The notes under the pieces were generated by a model, which was not told the origin of the DNA, searched no databases, and saw nothing but the letters and a program-made list of their open reading frames with translations. Positions 34,426 to 46,984 of a stretch of 64,000 nt of DNA are shown here, in pieces. Origin of the DNA: Tolypeutes matacus. Lineage: Eukaryota; Chordata; Mammalia; Cingulata; Chlamyphoridae. Location of the stretch: contig JAKSZT010053887.1 of assembly GCA_026826555.1 (NCBI GenBank), positions 69,130,094-69,194,093 on the forward strand, written 5' to 3'. Made by a program: the position numbers and the translations under genes. Each line of letters starts with the position of its first letter. Position 1 is the stretch's first letter.

Positions 34426-35269
34426 TGTTTGTGTGTTATATGGGACAGTTTTGAAAGAGGATAATGCAATAAGCGGTCCTGTTTTGTGATTGTTGTTATT
34501 GAATACTGCTATTGTGTGTATGTATGTTTTGCTTAAAAATAATCAACCCAATAACCTCCACCCTAAAGTTTTTTAATGGGACTTGGCAGAGATAAGTGTC
34601 TCCATTTCTAGCCTTGTTTAAAAGTTTAACTCTTCAAATTAACCACCATTGTAAAATGTTTGCTTACTTTGCTCAGAGTTCTCTCAAACTCAGCATAATC
34701 TTCTTAAAACACAAATTCTTAACTTTCTGCCTTCCTTTCTATCTGCCATGCAGTGCTTCAATCATGTTATTTAATCTTTTAAAATGTCTCTTATTTTAAC
34801 TACTCATCTTTTCTTGTGCCTATGCTAGATCTCACCCAAGCTCAGTAAAACTCATCTACACATCTGTAGCTATGATTACTCATAACTTAAAGTCAAATCC
34901 AGTGCATATAACTCAAACTTGAGTTAGAATATGTTCAAAATAAATGACTGTCCGCTTGCAGAGTTGAAGTAAAGAATTAAATTCCATGTTTTCAGAATTT
35001 TACTTAAAATTGTTTTGTCTTTGTAATTCCAATTCAGGTTGCCTATCATAGCTGATAGGAAGTATGCATTGCTCAAAAACATTTCCCTAAATACTTGAAT
35101 TCTCATTTCTTAGTGAAGAGTTGAAGCAATTTTTTAGACACCTGGTTTTTTAAGTGGTATTATTTAAAATCTACCTGCAATGATATTTTAGTAGCATTTT
35201 GCATAACATATACTGACCATTGTAATGAAAATTTGCATTTTCTTTCTTTTCATTTAGAAGTGTAGGGGT
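34426..35269. other. Unique AT-rich non-coding DNA
   Basis: No feature was recognised. Confidence 0.55.
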
Positions 35270-35965
35270 AAATACAAATTGAAAAAGGAAAAAAGACCCC
35301 ACCCCTCCCTCCTTCTTAGAGTAATCTTTAGAAAACTTGTGACAGTGGATCTTTCCTTGCCCCTTTCAGATGTATGTAAATCTTTTAAAAAGCTCAATAG
35401 ACCTTTCACCAGCTTTATAGTCCATGAAAGTCTTTCTCAAGGACCTGGGAGCCATTTCTCTGAAATATAAATATAGACAAAGTTAACTCCCTATCTCCCC
35501 ATTTCCTTGGAAATTTAGCTTATACCTGTGGCTCCAAGTTGTTGCTATCTACCTGCCATAGAGATATGAGAAATTTATTATTCCTTTGAATAGAGGCAAT
35601 CAGTAAACACAAAGACCACCCCAATTACCAGATGAATTTAAGATAAGCTATGCTTGACAAATGCTGTTGTCAAGTCTTCTTACTTGAGGACTAGTTTTCT
35701 TTTATCCTGAGAACTTGTAGGTAATGGGTTGTATCTGCTTGACTCTATAAAAGGGTGTGATTTCTTTTGTTCTTTGCAATCTGTTTAGGGGATTGCCTAT
35801 TGTGCACCACATACTGATTTAATGCTTTTTTTGTAATGACATTGCTTTTCTTTCTTTTCTACCTTTGTGGAGAGGTTTTCTGAGGTGGGAGAAGACTGTG
35901 TCTTTAATTATATTTCCCCAATACTAGCTCTCCAAGGTAAATCTGAGGTGGAATGTGTTTTTTGA
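35270..35965 (+). mobile_element. Possible old ERVL-type LTR
   Basis: The segment has LTR-like composition: a C-rich 'gaccccacccctccctcc' near the start, 'caccagctttatagtccatgaaagtctttctc', a good TATA box 'tctataaaagggtgtg' (about 35743-35758), then a T-rich leader and 'ggagaggttttctgaggtgggagaagactgtg'. I recognise the general look of an old ERVL LTR but not a specific family, and saw no target duplication. Confidence 0.42.
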
Positions 35966-37324
35966 CCATCTCCTACAATATTACATGTACTGATGTAAGC
36001 GGACAACTCTAGAAGGACCAGATAGAGTCCTGAAAAATGTATAAATAAGGTATTATACAGAGGTTACATGCTTAGTCACAGATGCCAATGAAACTGTGAC
36101 TGGCTACACAAATTCCCATTATCAATTAACTTCTGTGGGTGACCTAGTAACATTATTATCAAAACAGCTGCTAAATACACAAGTTTGTTTTATGGTGAAC
36201 ATTCTGTCAAAAATAAAAGTTATTTATTTTTCAGGTGCTTTGTACACGCTACTCCATTCAGTACTACTGATTCTGATGGCTGTGGACTGGCAACCTCATC
36301 ATCTTGCCTGCATAACCCCTTTTGTTCAGGTTTAGATTTGGGTTATTGTGGGGATATCACCCTTGTATTTTTATTCTATCTAATTCTACATCTCACGAAA
36401 ACAGAAAGGTCTTATGACTCCCTTCTTTCTTTCTCTTTTCTGCCTTTCTTACTGTCTTTCCTTTTTCCTTCTTGACAGTATTAAACCCTCTATGTACGAA
36501 GACTCACTTTTACCAATGTTAGTGAACATATGATTCAACATTCTAGAGGTCAGAATGTAACAAAATAAAAAATGAAAAACAGAACAACAAAAACGTAAGT
36601 GAAAACAAAAAAACATTTAAGGACCACAGAATACAGTTTTTTTTTTTTTTCAGTTTTGGAAGATGTATTCATTTTTAAACTTTTCCATTGCAAACTCGTA
36701 GCACTGCCCTGAATAGATAATTTCTTACAGCTTTAGTGATTACCATAAACTTATCAAAGTAAATGAAGGCATATTCTCTACCAAAGAATAATGCTTAATT
36801 GGGAGTTCTTTGCTCTGGGAATACTCCCAATTCACCATAGAGGGAATTTCCTGTCTTCAAAATGTAATACTGCTTAGGTTTTCAGCAAGCTAGTTTCTCT
36901 CATATTAATGTTAATCAATTTGAGATCAAGTTTGCACCTGGAAAATAAATTAAAAAGGATAAAATGCATTTTAAGAAGCCTACAAGAACACTCCGTGGCA
37001 TATAAAAGGTATCCAAAGACACTGTCTAAAGATCAAAATATATCAACTGTTAATTCTTTGTACTATATAAAGTAGGAATTCATAGCCTTTTTTATTGTTC
37101 TTGTTAGTAATGTTGCTAATTACAATATTATGCTTTTCTTTTTGAAGATTATAGAACCTGTTTACAATGTATTCTTTTCAAATTATAAGCAGCCTTTCAA
37201 AGATCAAATCAGCACAGACCAACTCAGGAGAAAAAGTTGAGGCTAAAATTCAGGGTTTTGGGCTAAAACTCAGGGTTCAAAGTTGCTACTTCTGACTTCT
37301 TCTCTTATGTGGCTTTCTTAAAGG
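35966..37324. other. Unique AT-rich non-coding DNA
   Basis: No feature was recognised. Open frames of 79 and 96 codons at 36096-36475 overlap in different frames and look like chance. Confidence 0.55.
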
Positions 37325-37460
37325 GCAGCAGTCATATCTGTCTGCTAACTTCTGTACCCAGGATTTAATACAATACCTAGCTTAGAGTGTCTGTTCAATA
37401 CATTATTATTTTTTTTTAAGTTGAATGAAATCAGAGAGTACATATTAACAAATGTTTGAA
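37325..37460 (+). repeat. L2 LINE 3' end
   Basis: 'gcagtcatatctgtctgc', 'ctgtacccaggatttaatacaatacctagcttagagtgtctgttcaatacatt' and 'gttgaatgaaa' match the L2 terminal blocks. Confidence 0.65.
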
Positions 37461-37703
37461 TAAATAAATGGATTTTGAATAAGTAAAAAAAAAAATTACA
37501 CACTGATTAATCCTGCTTTATTTAATACCTTTAAAGTCACTTCAATAACTTGAAAAAAATAGAGATAGGATTAAAATAGAAAAATCAAATTACATTACAG
37601 AATATCAATATTAATGAAAATTTTGTATTTTAAAACAAACCCCATTACATTTACAATGCCCTAAAATCTTGCAATAAAAATGTTATGTGCCTCCATTTGA
37701 AAG

Positions 37704-37712
37704 TAAAGGATC
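37704..37712. repeat. Target-site duplication of DAS SINE (left)
   Basis: TAAAGGATC at 37704-37712 is repeated exactly at 37804-37812 on the other side of the SINE. Confidence 0.9.
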
Positions 37713-37803
37713 TTTTTTTTTTTTTTAGGATGCACTGGGGATTAAACCCAGGACCTCATATATGGGAAGCAGGCACTCAACCACTGAGCTATACCTGCTA
37801 CCC
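37713..37803 (-). mobile_element. DAS-type tRNA-derived SINE, single unit, antisense
   Basis: The minus strand reads 'gcaggtatagctcagtggttgagtgcctgcttcccatatatgagg' with a tRNA A box (tagctcagtgg), and 'cctgggtttaatcccc' as B box, then an A tail seen as T(14) at 37713-37726. Exact 9-bp target duplications flank it. At about 90 bp it is only the tRNA-like head plus tail. It belongs to the same broad family as the SINE at 44434 but to a different subfamily. Confidence 0.9.
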
Positions 37804-37812
37804 TAAAGGATC

Positions 37813-39489
37813 ATTTTAATGTAAATATTCAATTTGTACTTTGTCTTGTCAGTTTACATTTTCTATGATAAATTTTCTTAAATGTATGGCAGTTGTACAT
37901 AAAATGAGATATAAACAACATGTAAATTAAAAGTAGAACATATTGCAAAATCCCTCAAAATATATGAAACATTTCAAAACAAGAGGTTGGTGTGATCAAC
38001 TTACCAGTTTCCCAGAACTGCATTAGGTCATAGTTTAATTGGCATCATTGTTTTCTTCCTTAGTTGTACATAAATTAATAGATAGTACTTATTACAATCA
38101 AAAAAAATAATTCCTACATACTTACATATTAATATTTAAGAAGTATGGGCCTTGATGAAATATATTTAAAATTTCTGACTCTTTCATAAGGATTTGCCCA
38201 GAGAAAACACAGAGGGTGTGAATTAATTTCAGGTTTCACGAATTGCCTGGAACAGCATTAGAATTGGATACACACCAATCTACCAGGAAGAAGACAATGA
38301 GAGGCACAGACATAACCTGCCCTTGCAATTATTAAAAGTTAACCAGTAGAAATTTGCAAAAAAATTCAAAAGTAGGTTTTGAAATACAATGTCATCATTA
38401 GCATTTTAAAAAAGAAATCTAATATTCCCATTAACGGGGGATACTTATAAAGAAAGCAGACAGTAGGCTGCAGAGCTGTGCTTTAATGTAGAATGGGAAG
38501 GAAAGGAAGTATGTGATGACCTCTCAAAGTCGCTAGCTAAACTAAAATTTAGCTCAACCCCGAAACAAAAAAAAAAAAAAACAAAAAAAAAACGATTTTT
38601 CACAGCTTGCACCTTGTTAGCTTAATTGAGTTCCTTCTTTATTCCAGATAAGCAACAGAGTTTTTCTCTCCCTCTCTTTTTTTTCTTCCATCAGTGAGTT
38701 TCAGAACTTCCAAGTTCCTATTTTCTTGCTTATTAAATGTTTGTCAAATGAGGAGCTTGCTCAGGACTGTTAATTGGTATGGCTTCCCATATTCTGTCAC
38801 ATTGACTTGGCCAGAAATGTAGCAAAATAAAGATCTGCTAATTAGTGGTGTGGATCTGTTACAAGTGATTTCACAGTGCATATGTGCACAGAAAACATTG
38901 AAAATGTTTTTCATTTTCATTTTCTTTTACTTTTTTTTAAATCTTGGCTTTAAAAAACCTATGCTTAATAGAACTAATGGCAACAATATAATAAAAAAGC
39001 AGTGATTGTTTTGTTTTTCCATGATTGACAAATAAGATCAATTATATGTAGAGAAGAATTTATATGATCAAGAAAAGAGAGTAATTTCAAGTAGTAATAT
39101 GCTTGAATGTAACCTTTTCAAAACATAAGCCACCAGCTAGGTAAGGTAAACTCAAATGCAATTCATTATGCAAAAGTTGAGAAGGGAAATAAAGAGTATT
39201 CCTGAGATCTCTGCAAACAATAATAACAATAATTGGAATAATAAAAATTTAACCATTGATTCAGTTTTCTCTGGCCAGTATTTATGGTTTCTTGGCAGAG
39301 GCTCCCAAAATTCTAGTTCTCTGAGACAGTCACCAAGGTCATCTACATATTGGTTAATCTAATTCTTTCATAAATTATTTTCTTTATATGAAAGAGAAGT
39401 GCTTTTTGTACTTTTCCCCTAGGTTAAAAAAATGCATATAATCTGCCATGCCTTGCTATAATCAGAACCTCAGAAAAAACACATTGAGA
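37813..39489. other. Unique DNA; possible conserved element at 38610-38900
   Basis: AT-rich unique sequence. The part at 38610-38900 contains several TAATT-type homeodomain core motifs (agcttaattgag, ctgttaattgg, gctaattagtgg) and no repeat signature. A(14)/A(10) runs lie near 38567-38592. No gene. Confidence 0.45.
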
Positions 39490-39658
39490 ACAATCAGTGG
39501 GCACCTACTGCATGCCGGGCACTGCCCTGGTGATATTATTTCATATTTTATTAATAATATTTTATTGGTAGGAAAACTGAAGTCCAGAGAATCTAACTTG
39601 TCCAAGGTCATACAGTATATATTTAAGTAATATTTGAATCTATGTCTGCCTAATGTCA
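39490..39658 (-). repeat. MIR SINE
   Basis: Antisense MIR: 'gggcacctactgcatgccgggcactgccctgg', 'ggaaaactgaagtccagagaatctaacttgtccaaggtcatacag'. Confidence 0.82.
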
Positions 39659-39661
39659 ATA

Positions 39662-39935
39662 ATGAGAGCTCATTTTATTGAGAGCTTACTATATGTCAGG
39701 TGGCATTCTAAGCATTTTGCATACAGACGCACATTGAATCTACAGTATAGTCACATGAGGTACCAAGTATCATTGCTTCAGTTTTACAAAAGAGGAAATG
39801 GAAGCACAGAAAAGTAATAACTTACCCATGATTATACATCTAGTAAGTGGTGGAACTAGGTAAGATCACAGGTAGTCTGGCTCCAGAATTGATCTCTGAA
39901 CTATCTTGATCTTCAGCCCACATTGTTTTTCTACT
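39662..39935 (-). repeat. MIR SINE, second copy in tandem
   Basis: Antisense MIR: 'attgagagcttactatatgtcaggtggcattctaagcattttgc', 'agttttacaaaagaggaaatggaagcacagaaaagtaataac', 'catctagtaagtggtggaac', 'gtctggctcc'. It begins within four bases of the previous MIR, in the same orientation. Confidence 0.85.
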
Positions 39936-40558
39936 TCACTAGCATTGTGAAGTAATTGAGATTCAAAGCACTTAATTTGGGGAACATTTGGCAGTCTTAC
40001 AGGTGAAACTATTTAGTTGTACTTTAAAGGAATCTTGAAAGAAACGCTCAAAATGTATAAATCAATCTGACCTTCTTTGAAGGAGGATGCAAGGTATACT
40101 TAAAAAGACAAAAAATAAAAACAAAAAACTTAGGTTTTGTTGTTTATATAAAAAGTTTTAAAAATCTTCATTTGTTTTCTCCTGACATTTTTCTAAGTAT
40201 AGATTAATTTTATTTTATTATCTTTTAATACATATAAATCTCCAAACTCTAAGAAGCTAAAAGTCAAGGGAAAGGAGACTATATTCTAGGAATTTTATAG
40301 CATATTCTTTCATTTAACTCTCAACACTTCCCACCTCACTCCCCAAATTCTATAATTAGAAATTTTTTTCTTGTACATTTTACAAACGATGAAATTAAAT
40401 CTCAAAAGTATAGGCAAATTACTAGAGCCATTGACTAGAATAAAATATATTATGCACCAAAAACTCTGTCCTTTCTAGTATAATCTGTAGCCTTCTTAAA
40501 AGGAGGTAAGACTACCAGCCTTTCTATTTATATTAAGGTGAAATTGAAGCCGGGTAAG
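39936..40558. other. Mostly unique DNA
   Basis: A weak antisense MIR-like trace lies at about 40300-40450 ('acattttacaaacgatgaaattaaatctc'). Otherwise nothing was recognised. Confidence 0.45.
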
Positions 40559-41038
40559 TGTTGGCTCCCTCTAGGTTCTTGGCTATGTCGCATAAAAGAA
40601 TTTAAGAACATGACAGTTTTGTTAGGCCAGTAAAAAGGATTTATTGGGAAATGGGTGGAAAGTACAGAGCTTGCTGAGATATGGGAGAGAAGAATGGAAA
40701 TATGCATCGAGATTTGGTGTGGGCTCCTCTAGGCAGAGAAAGCAGGCTTTGGCTTTGTGTGGTCACCTTTTAAGCTATTAATTATTCCTCCCCTTGCTAA
40801 TGCTAAGGGGAGGAGCCTCTGCTGTTATTGGTTACCCCAGCAATGGTAGGGGCCAATGGTGAGGCCTGTTTGGAATATCTGGTTCTTCCCCTTGGAAAGA
40901 GCCCCAACTGGGACCTTCAGGTCGAGGTCAAGGTCTCATCAGGGTTTCGCAGTCATGTTGTCTGTTGGCCATGGTGTCTGTCAGCCATGTTGTCTGCTGG
41001 GCCAGCTGCCTTCCCCTTTCACTATACTAACTGCCTCA
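40559..41038 (-). mobile_element. Solo class I ERV LTR, antisense
   Basis: It runs TGTTGGCTCC to ACTGCCTCA on the plus strand (480 bp) and is the reverse-complement relative of 32525-33054. The AATAAA signal is intact on the minus strand within 40638-40649 (ggatttattggg), unlike the mutated one in the other copy. A TATA-like TTAAAAGG lies near 40767-40774. I found no clean 4-bp target duplication, and no internal region is attached. Confidence 0.85.
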
Positions 41039-41106
41039 AAATCCTTAAAAATGATGGGAATTCTGATGATTATGAAGCAGAGAGTGAGGAAAAAACAAGG
41101 ATATTA

Positions 41107-41525
41107 TGAGTTTTGGGGGATTGAGTTATGTTTCCCATAAAAGGCATGATCAAATCCAACTCCTGGTCCTCTGGGTATGAGCTTATTTTTAAATAGACCT
41201 CAGAAGATGTTTTTAGTTAAGGTGCACCCAAACTGAATAAGAATGGGCCTTAATCCAATATGGCAGAAATCCTTAACAGCAAAGGAAATTGGAAACAGAA
41301 GAGAAACCTAAGGGAGCAGCCAGAGGATGCTGCTATGTGAATTGCTATGTGAATTGCCCTGTGAAAGAAAAGTCAGGGAACCCCAAAGATTGCCAGCCAA
41401 CCAGAAGATACCAGCCCTGGGAGGAAGCAAGCCTTCTAGCTTCTGAAACCACGAGCCATTAATTTCCTGTTGTTAAGCCAACCCATTGTATGGTTTTTAT
41501 TTTTAGCTGACAGGAAACTAAAACA
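41107..41525 (+). mobile_element. MaLR-type LTR, sense
   Basis: The LTR starts TGAGTTTTGGGGG and ends GGAAACTAAAACA. MaLR blocks: 'gggccttaatccaatatggcag', 'gaagataccagccctggg', then 'ttaatttcctgttgttaagccaacccattgtatgg'. The AATAAA is replaced by 'ATTAAT'. The 12-base unit gctatgtgaatt is duplicated in tandem at about 41331-41356. Confidence 0.8.
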
Positions 41526-42324
41526 TGGGTTATGAAGGAAATGTTCCCAACTTTTTTTTTGTAAATTGAGCTTAATTTTATTTTTATTAAATGCTTGTGT
41601 TGCTTAGTTTTCTTATTCTTTTTATATTTTGTATTATCTTTCATTTAACCTTCACAAAATCTTTGTGAAAAATAAAGCCTGCTATTATTTTGCTTTTACA
41701 AAAGCCCTTCCTAAGGGACATGTGGGAATGTTCCAGGGCAATAATCAAGTTGTACGTTGAGAGAGATTTGGGTTACACATGTGTATGCATTTATTGAAAA
41801 CTCAGGGAATTCACATTTCTGCATTTCATTATCTGTAATATTTAATTTCAAAAGAGTAAAAAATTCCTGTAAACAAGTATTGCACTCCAGGTAACGATAT
41901 GCATGTGAAAATACTTAGGGGAAAATATACTGAAGTTTTCAATTTACTTTATAATGTATAAATTATCATAAATTTATGGATGGAGAGGGGGAGGGATGGA
42001 TGGGAAGATTTGTGATAAAACAGGTGTAGTGAAATGTTAATGGTGGAATCTCAATAGTGGTTTGTGGATGATCACTATAAAATGCTATTAACTTTACAAT
42101 TTCTTTGAAAATTTTTCAGAAGAATGTTGGGGTAGGGGATACCTTTGTAATGATGAAAAATTTTAGTATGAAGTTGTTCTACTTCACAATTTATTATCAA
42201 AGTTTTATCCTCAAAAGATTCACAAGATTTATGATTTCTCAGAAAACACATGCAGTCAGGGCTTAAGTGTTCTGGTTCTTTATTTATACAACAAAAACCA
42301 TTGGCTCCTATTGTTTGAGAAATT
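41526..42324. other. Unique AT-rich non-coding DNA
   Basis: No feature was recognised. Confidence 0.55.
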
Positions 42325-42480
42325 CCTAGGAGCTGCAGATACAAGGGTAAACAGAACAGATGTGGTCTCTCACCCTCATGGACCTTACAATCTGATGAAA
42401 GAGATGTTCAGACTTGATGCTGTGTGACAAGGGCCTTGGACGTGACGACCCAGTCCACAAGCCCTCACCTGGTTGAACTC
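42325..42480 (-). repeat. L2 LINE fragment
   Basis: Antisense L2 blocks: 'gagctgcagatacaagggtaaacagaacag', 'ctctcaccctcatggaccttacaatctgatg'. It probably continues faintly to about 42680. Confidence 0.7.
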
Positions 42481-42754
42481 TCAGGAAAGCCTCCCGGAAG
42501 GTGTGTCCAAGTCTGAGATATACAACCTGAGAAGAAATTAACAAGGCATAAAGAGCACATGTATTAAGAGCCTTGGATCTTGCAGAACCACGTGTTATTT
42601 AAGGCACTAAAAGAAAGTCAGGGTAGCTGAAGTGCAGAGGGCAAGTAGAAGAGATGGCCTGAGTGGTGCTGGACAGGTGAGTGGGAGCTAGCACTTAAAC
42701 ACTGAATATTAATTACTTTACATTTGGCCATATTTTATATTTAGACAGTTTTGG
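42481..42754. other. Unassigned, possibly worn L2
   Basis: No clear signature. Confidence 0.4.
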
Positions 42755-44422
42755 GGGATTTAAAATTTGGAGAAGTTCTGCAGGGTTCTGGGAAGATGGC
42801 ACACTCAGTGAATCCCTGTTGCCTAGACCTGTTCAACTTCACTTTAACAGTCAGTTACTTCTGGGCTGCTCTGCTTCCGGGGGCTAAAGCAAGTGGTGTG
42901 GAGGGGTCAAATGAGACTTTTGCCCTGCCAGGTTCCAGGATGGCAAGAGTTGATAAAAGTTTCCATTCCCTTCCTCCCATTCCCAGAGCCTGAAATGTAT
43001 CAGGAGACTTGCAATGAGAATTAATTCCGAGGTAAGGATTCCCTCAGAAAGAGAGAAAAAGAGAGAGAGAGGCAAGGAGAGGGAGAGAGAAGAAAGTCCT
43101 GGCTTGATTTATGGGGATCTGCAGGCACCAGGGAGGGCTTCCATTCACTTATATAGTGTCTTTAGGAGGTTAAGGTGCCTACTTTGAATGGATGATTAGA
43201 AATAAGGCATCTCCTTTGGGCAGACAGTTTGGTAAGCAGACGGTACCTCTTGTTTAAAAAACTAGGCACCATTTCTGCCAGGTGGGCCCAGCCCCATGCC
43301 ACTGTGCAGGCTTGAGGAGCCGAACAAGAGTTTGATTTGGGCATGGGATTTTCTTTCCCAAAACTAATTATAAGTTGCAATCTTGCACTAAGTTAGAGGT
43401 GCAACTGAATCTCAATGAGCATCTCTGGGGTGACCTGACTACAAGAGAGAGCTGAAAGTACAGCAGATTCTGCCCAAATCTTGAGTGTTAAGGGGTGACA
43501 GATTTGCAGCTGATATCCTGACAGTGAACCCACAGGGAGTGATACTGGTCCTCACTTCACTTACAAGATCCCACTTCAGCAGCCGGATATGACCCCCAAC
43601 GAGGAAGCCCACTTAAAAAGCAAGTGGACAGAAAAATGACGAATACACAGAAAACTCATAAAAGCCTGCTCCAGATGGAATGTAACTATATGAAGAGACA
43701 GTTATCTACTTGAACAGAAAAGAAGAGCAAACCATTTGTTCAATTACAGCCTAAAAATATTTTTTATGAAAATTGAAAATATAGTTTTGGGAGTAAAACA
43801 TTCCAGAGATGAACTGAAGAAAAGAATGATCCTTGTTGAGATTGAATTTATTTGCTCAGAAGATCAAAACACAGAGCAAAAATAAGGTGTAATTCATGAA
43901 GGAAGAGATTTAGCAGTCAGAACCAAGAGAACAAATATATAAATAACAGTGAATTCACAAAACTAAGGAAGAACAGATAGAGGAAAGTACTTAACCAGTA
44001 ATCCAAGAATGTGTAGTTAAGCTGAGCAAATACCCACGACTCCAAATTGAAATGGCTCATCAGTTTCTAAGAAAGATTGATGAGAAAAGACAGACACATA
44101 TTCATAGCATGTTAGAATTTCTGAATTTAACAATTAAGGTAAAAATAGTACAAAGTTCCATAAGAAAGAGCAAGTTACCAAAAAAAAGAAAACATAATAG
44201 AAGTAACATCAAATTTCTTATCTGCAACTAACTCAAGAATCAAATACCCAGCCAATATAATAGTAAACAGCAGAGTAATAAATAAATAAATAAATAATAA
44301 AACAAAACGGGTGATTTTACACATGCCTGGAGTCAGAGAATCTTTCCCCAGTATGTATATTATGGAGAATCCTTGCCAAACAATTCTAACAAAAAAACCC
44401 AAACAAACAAACCTAGAACAAC

Positions 44423-44433
44423 AAAATAACAGG
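44423..44433. repeat. Target-site duplication of DAS SINE (left)
   Basis: AAAATAACAGG at 44423-44433 is repeated at 44540-44550, directly after the A tail. Confidence 0.9.
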
Positions 44434-44512
44434 GGACGGATGTGGCTCAAATGGTTGGGCGTCCGTCTACCATATGGAGGGACCTGGGTTCGATCCCCGG
44501 GACCTCCTGGTA

Positions 44513-44539
<27 letters not shown>
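44434..44539 (+). mobile_element. DAS-type tRNA-derived SINE with well-preserved Pol III boxes
   Basis: The tRNA-like head has A box TGGCTCAAATGG (44443-44454) and a consensus-quality B box GGTTCGATCCC (44487-44497). The head is followed by 'gggacctcctgg', then a short link and about 26 A. Exact 11-bp target duplications flank it. The long A tail, clean duplications and intact boxes suggest a recent insertion. Confidence 0.93.
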
Positions 44540-44543
<4 letters not shown>

Positions 44544-45740
44544 TAACAGGACTATCTTAAGAAAGAGAAAGATAAAAAGGACTTAAAGAATCTTAACTTT
44601 GAAAGGCCAGATGGAAAAGGGGTTAAAAAATGTTTTCAACTACATAGGTAGAGAGGGGGAAGAAGTGAGGAACTAGGACTAATTAATGGCATCCTGCAGT
44701 ATATAATATATGACATATATATATATGATTATGAGTGCCATTTAAGTGAAATTAAATGCTACCGCATAGAAAATCCATTAGAAGTTTTCTAAATCAGTAA
44801 GGGAGTATGGGGAGCATGAATAGCAACATATCCAAATCAGGAACAAGAAAGAAGAAAAGTGTCAATACAAGAGAAAGATAATGTCAGATGGGAAGAATAA
44901 ATCGTATATATCACTTGTTAATAAATTTGAATTGCCAAATTCTCCTAGAACAACCTCTTAACAAAATGATGAAGAAAGGGTTGACAGAGGAAGCAGACAA
45001 AAATAAACAAGAGCATAAATTAATAGAATAAGTAAAGTCAACAAATTCCATTTAATAAATCTATCAAATAAAGAAAATGTATTTTTGGTGTGCCATGAAA
45101 ATGTAATAAATTTAAAACAATGCTTATGTAAAAAGAACTATTAAACATTCAAAAAGTAAAGCCACAGCCCACAATCACACTCCAAAAATTCAGAAGTAAA
45201 ATATGTTAACCCCAAACATCTTAACTCTCTGTAAATTAAGAAACACCCCCTACATATGCCTTGTGTCAAAGAAGAAATGAAAAGTGAAATTATAATTATC
45301 TAAAAAACAATGATAGCAATATATGCACATATATAGCAAATATATGTAGAGAATATAGGCAAACATACTCTCAAAACTGTCTGTTATATTAAAGAAGAAA
45401 TACTAAAGACAGAAAATAATCATTTTAAGAATTTTTTATAAAAGAATAGACAAAAGACACCAAAGAAATTAGGAAGAAGGGAATGATAAAAAGAGGAACT
45501 AAAATGAATGAAATTAAAAAATCAAAAATAGGATTTAAAAAATCCCAAAAGTCATTCTTGGATATGTACCGATAAAAAAGATGAATAGGAAAACAAACAA
45601 TAGAAAAAGCAATACATTCAAACTTAAAAACGAGAAAGGAGGCATGGCAACAATGCATAATACATTAAAAGAAGTTAACATTACATTATTTCTTAATAAT
45701 AATTTTCCTGGGACTGAATTATGAAGTTTTACAATCACAC

Positions 45741-46024
45741 AAACCTTTCTCCATTGATTTAACTACAGGAAATTGATCAGGGGCACAGAGGGCTTCAGAA
45801 CCATCTAGGAGACCTGGGGTCAGGGCAGCCGTACATTTTACTTTTTCAGGGATTTTCACTGAATTCTTCCAAGCTTAGAAAACATTTTAGCAAACTAAAA
45901 ACTGGGTAGCTATAAGTGGTCTTAAATTTAATTTTGAAAATAAGTACTTTATCTCTTAATACCTTATGATACGACAAGTACCCTGCCTTTAAAAAGTTGC
46001 TACTAATACCTTAATCTTTAGAAA
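45741..46024. other. Unique DNA
   Basis: No feature was recognised. Confidence 0.5.
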
Positions 46025-46165
46025 ATGTATGAGTTTTTCTAATGCTTTCACAGATATTATCTCATTTGATCTTGACAATAGCTCTGTGAGCCAGGTAGCA
46101 GCCTCGGAACACTAATTTCTATTTCACACAAGGAGAAACCAAAGACCCAAGTGGAAACTTAAATC
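46025..46165 (-). repeat. MIR SINE fragment
   Basis: Antisense MIR: 'cagatattatctcatttgatcttgacaatagctctgtgagccaggtagc', 'tttctatttcacacaaggagaaacc'. Confidence 0.72.
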
Positions 46166-46984
46166 TGGAGACATTTTTCCACATACTGAACTTCCTTTTC
46201 CCCTTACTTCAATCAGCATTTTAAATGACTGTGTGCCATTCTTATCGTTAACCATCCAGGTCTTTATAGGATCCAAGATTATGTTTTGACCAAGCTACTG
46301 GCCTTGCTCGTCCCACTCCTTCCCCACTTCCTCACCCTCCTTGATTACCTAGAAATTAATTTTGCAGCTATAGGACTTGCAGAGGAAAACAACTTGGACT
46401 TCAGAAAAAAAAAGGGAGGGGAGCAAATTCAGATGCTAGCTATTCCAAATCATCAGTTGTGCCCCAGACGCCCTCTCTCACTTTCACCAGATGGCTTATG
46501 GTACTTTCCCACTGCCCATACCCTGACTAGAAAACTCTACCATCACCCTGCCTTCCTCGGAGTTGAATTCTAATCTCACTCCCCAGTCATGATAACTATA
46601 AATAGTCATCCCTGCCTGTTGAACACTGTCTGGCACAGTTTTTTTTTTGACAATAGGATGTTTCTGTCACTTGCAACATGACTTATAATTAAGCTGTATA
46701 TTTTTTGCCATATGTGCTGAAATATTTTTTCCAGTAAGCTATTTTCAAGTTGTTTCCAAATTCATAACAATGCTAAATTTAATTCCCATTCCATGCCTTT
46801 CAATAAATTTACAACCTCCATTTTACCATCTAGCCATCTACCTGCTATTTCTTGCTATTGATTTATCATTTGATTTATTTCTTGCAAGCTGCCTTATCAC
46901 TTTTGAATGTTGTATTCTCTATTTATCCACCCTGCTCCCATTTTTTTTGTCAACATACACACAAACAAGAAACAATGAAAGATG
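46166..46984. other. Unique non-coding DNA
   Basis: Pyrimidine-rich near 46280-46340. No gene or confident repeat. Confidence 0.5.

Larger units (their letters stand above)
42755..45740 (+). mobile_element. Ancient L1 or HAL1-like element, 5' half
   Basis: The 5' part resembles an old L1 5'UTR ('gggaagatggcacactc' at about 42790). The middle (43650-44360) holds an ORF1-like coiled-coil and RNA-binding region, very decayed. The 3' part (45170-45690) matches the ORF2 endonuclease-to-RT linker: 'tgtcaaagaagaaatgaaaagtgaaatt', 'aatgaatgaaattaaaaaatc', and 'aacaaacaatagaaaaagcaat'. Old L1M and HAL1 families fit. There are many stops and no usable frame. A DAS SINE is inserted at 44434. A (GA)n patch lies at 43046-43092 and an (AATA)n patch at 44275-44300. 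Confidence 0.65.

Noticed and set aside
40559..41038. A full ERV between the two class I LTRs at 32.5 and 40.6 kb
   Set aside because: They are in opposite orientation and the DNA between them is unique sequence with SINE, MIR and L2 remnants, not retroviral genes.
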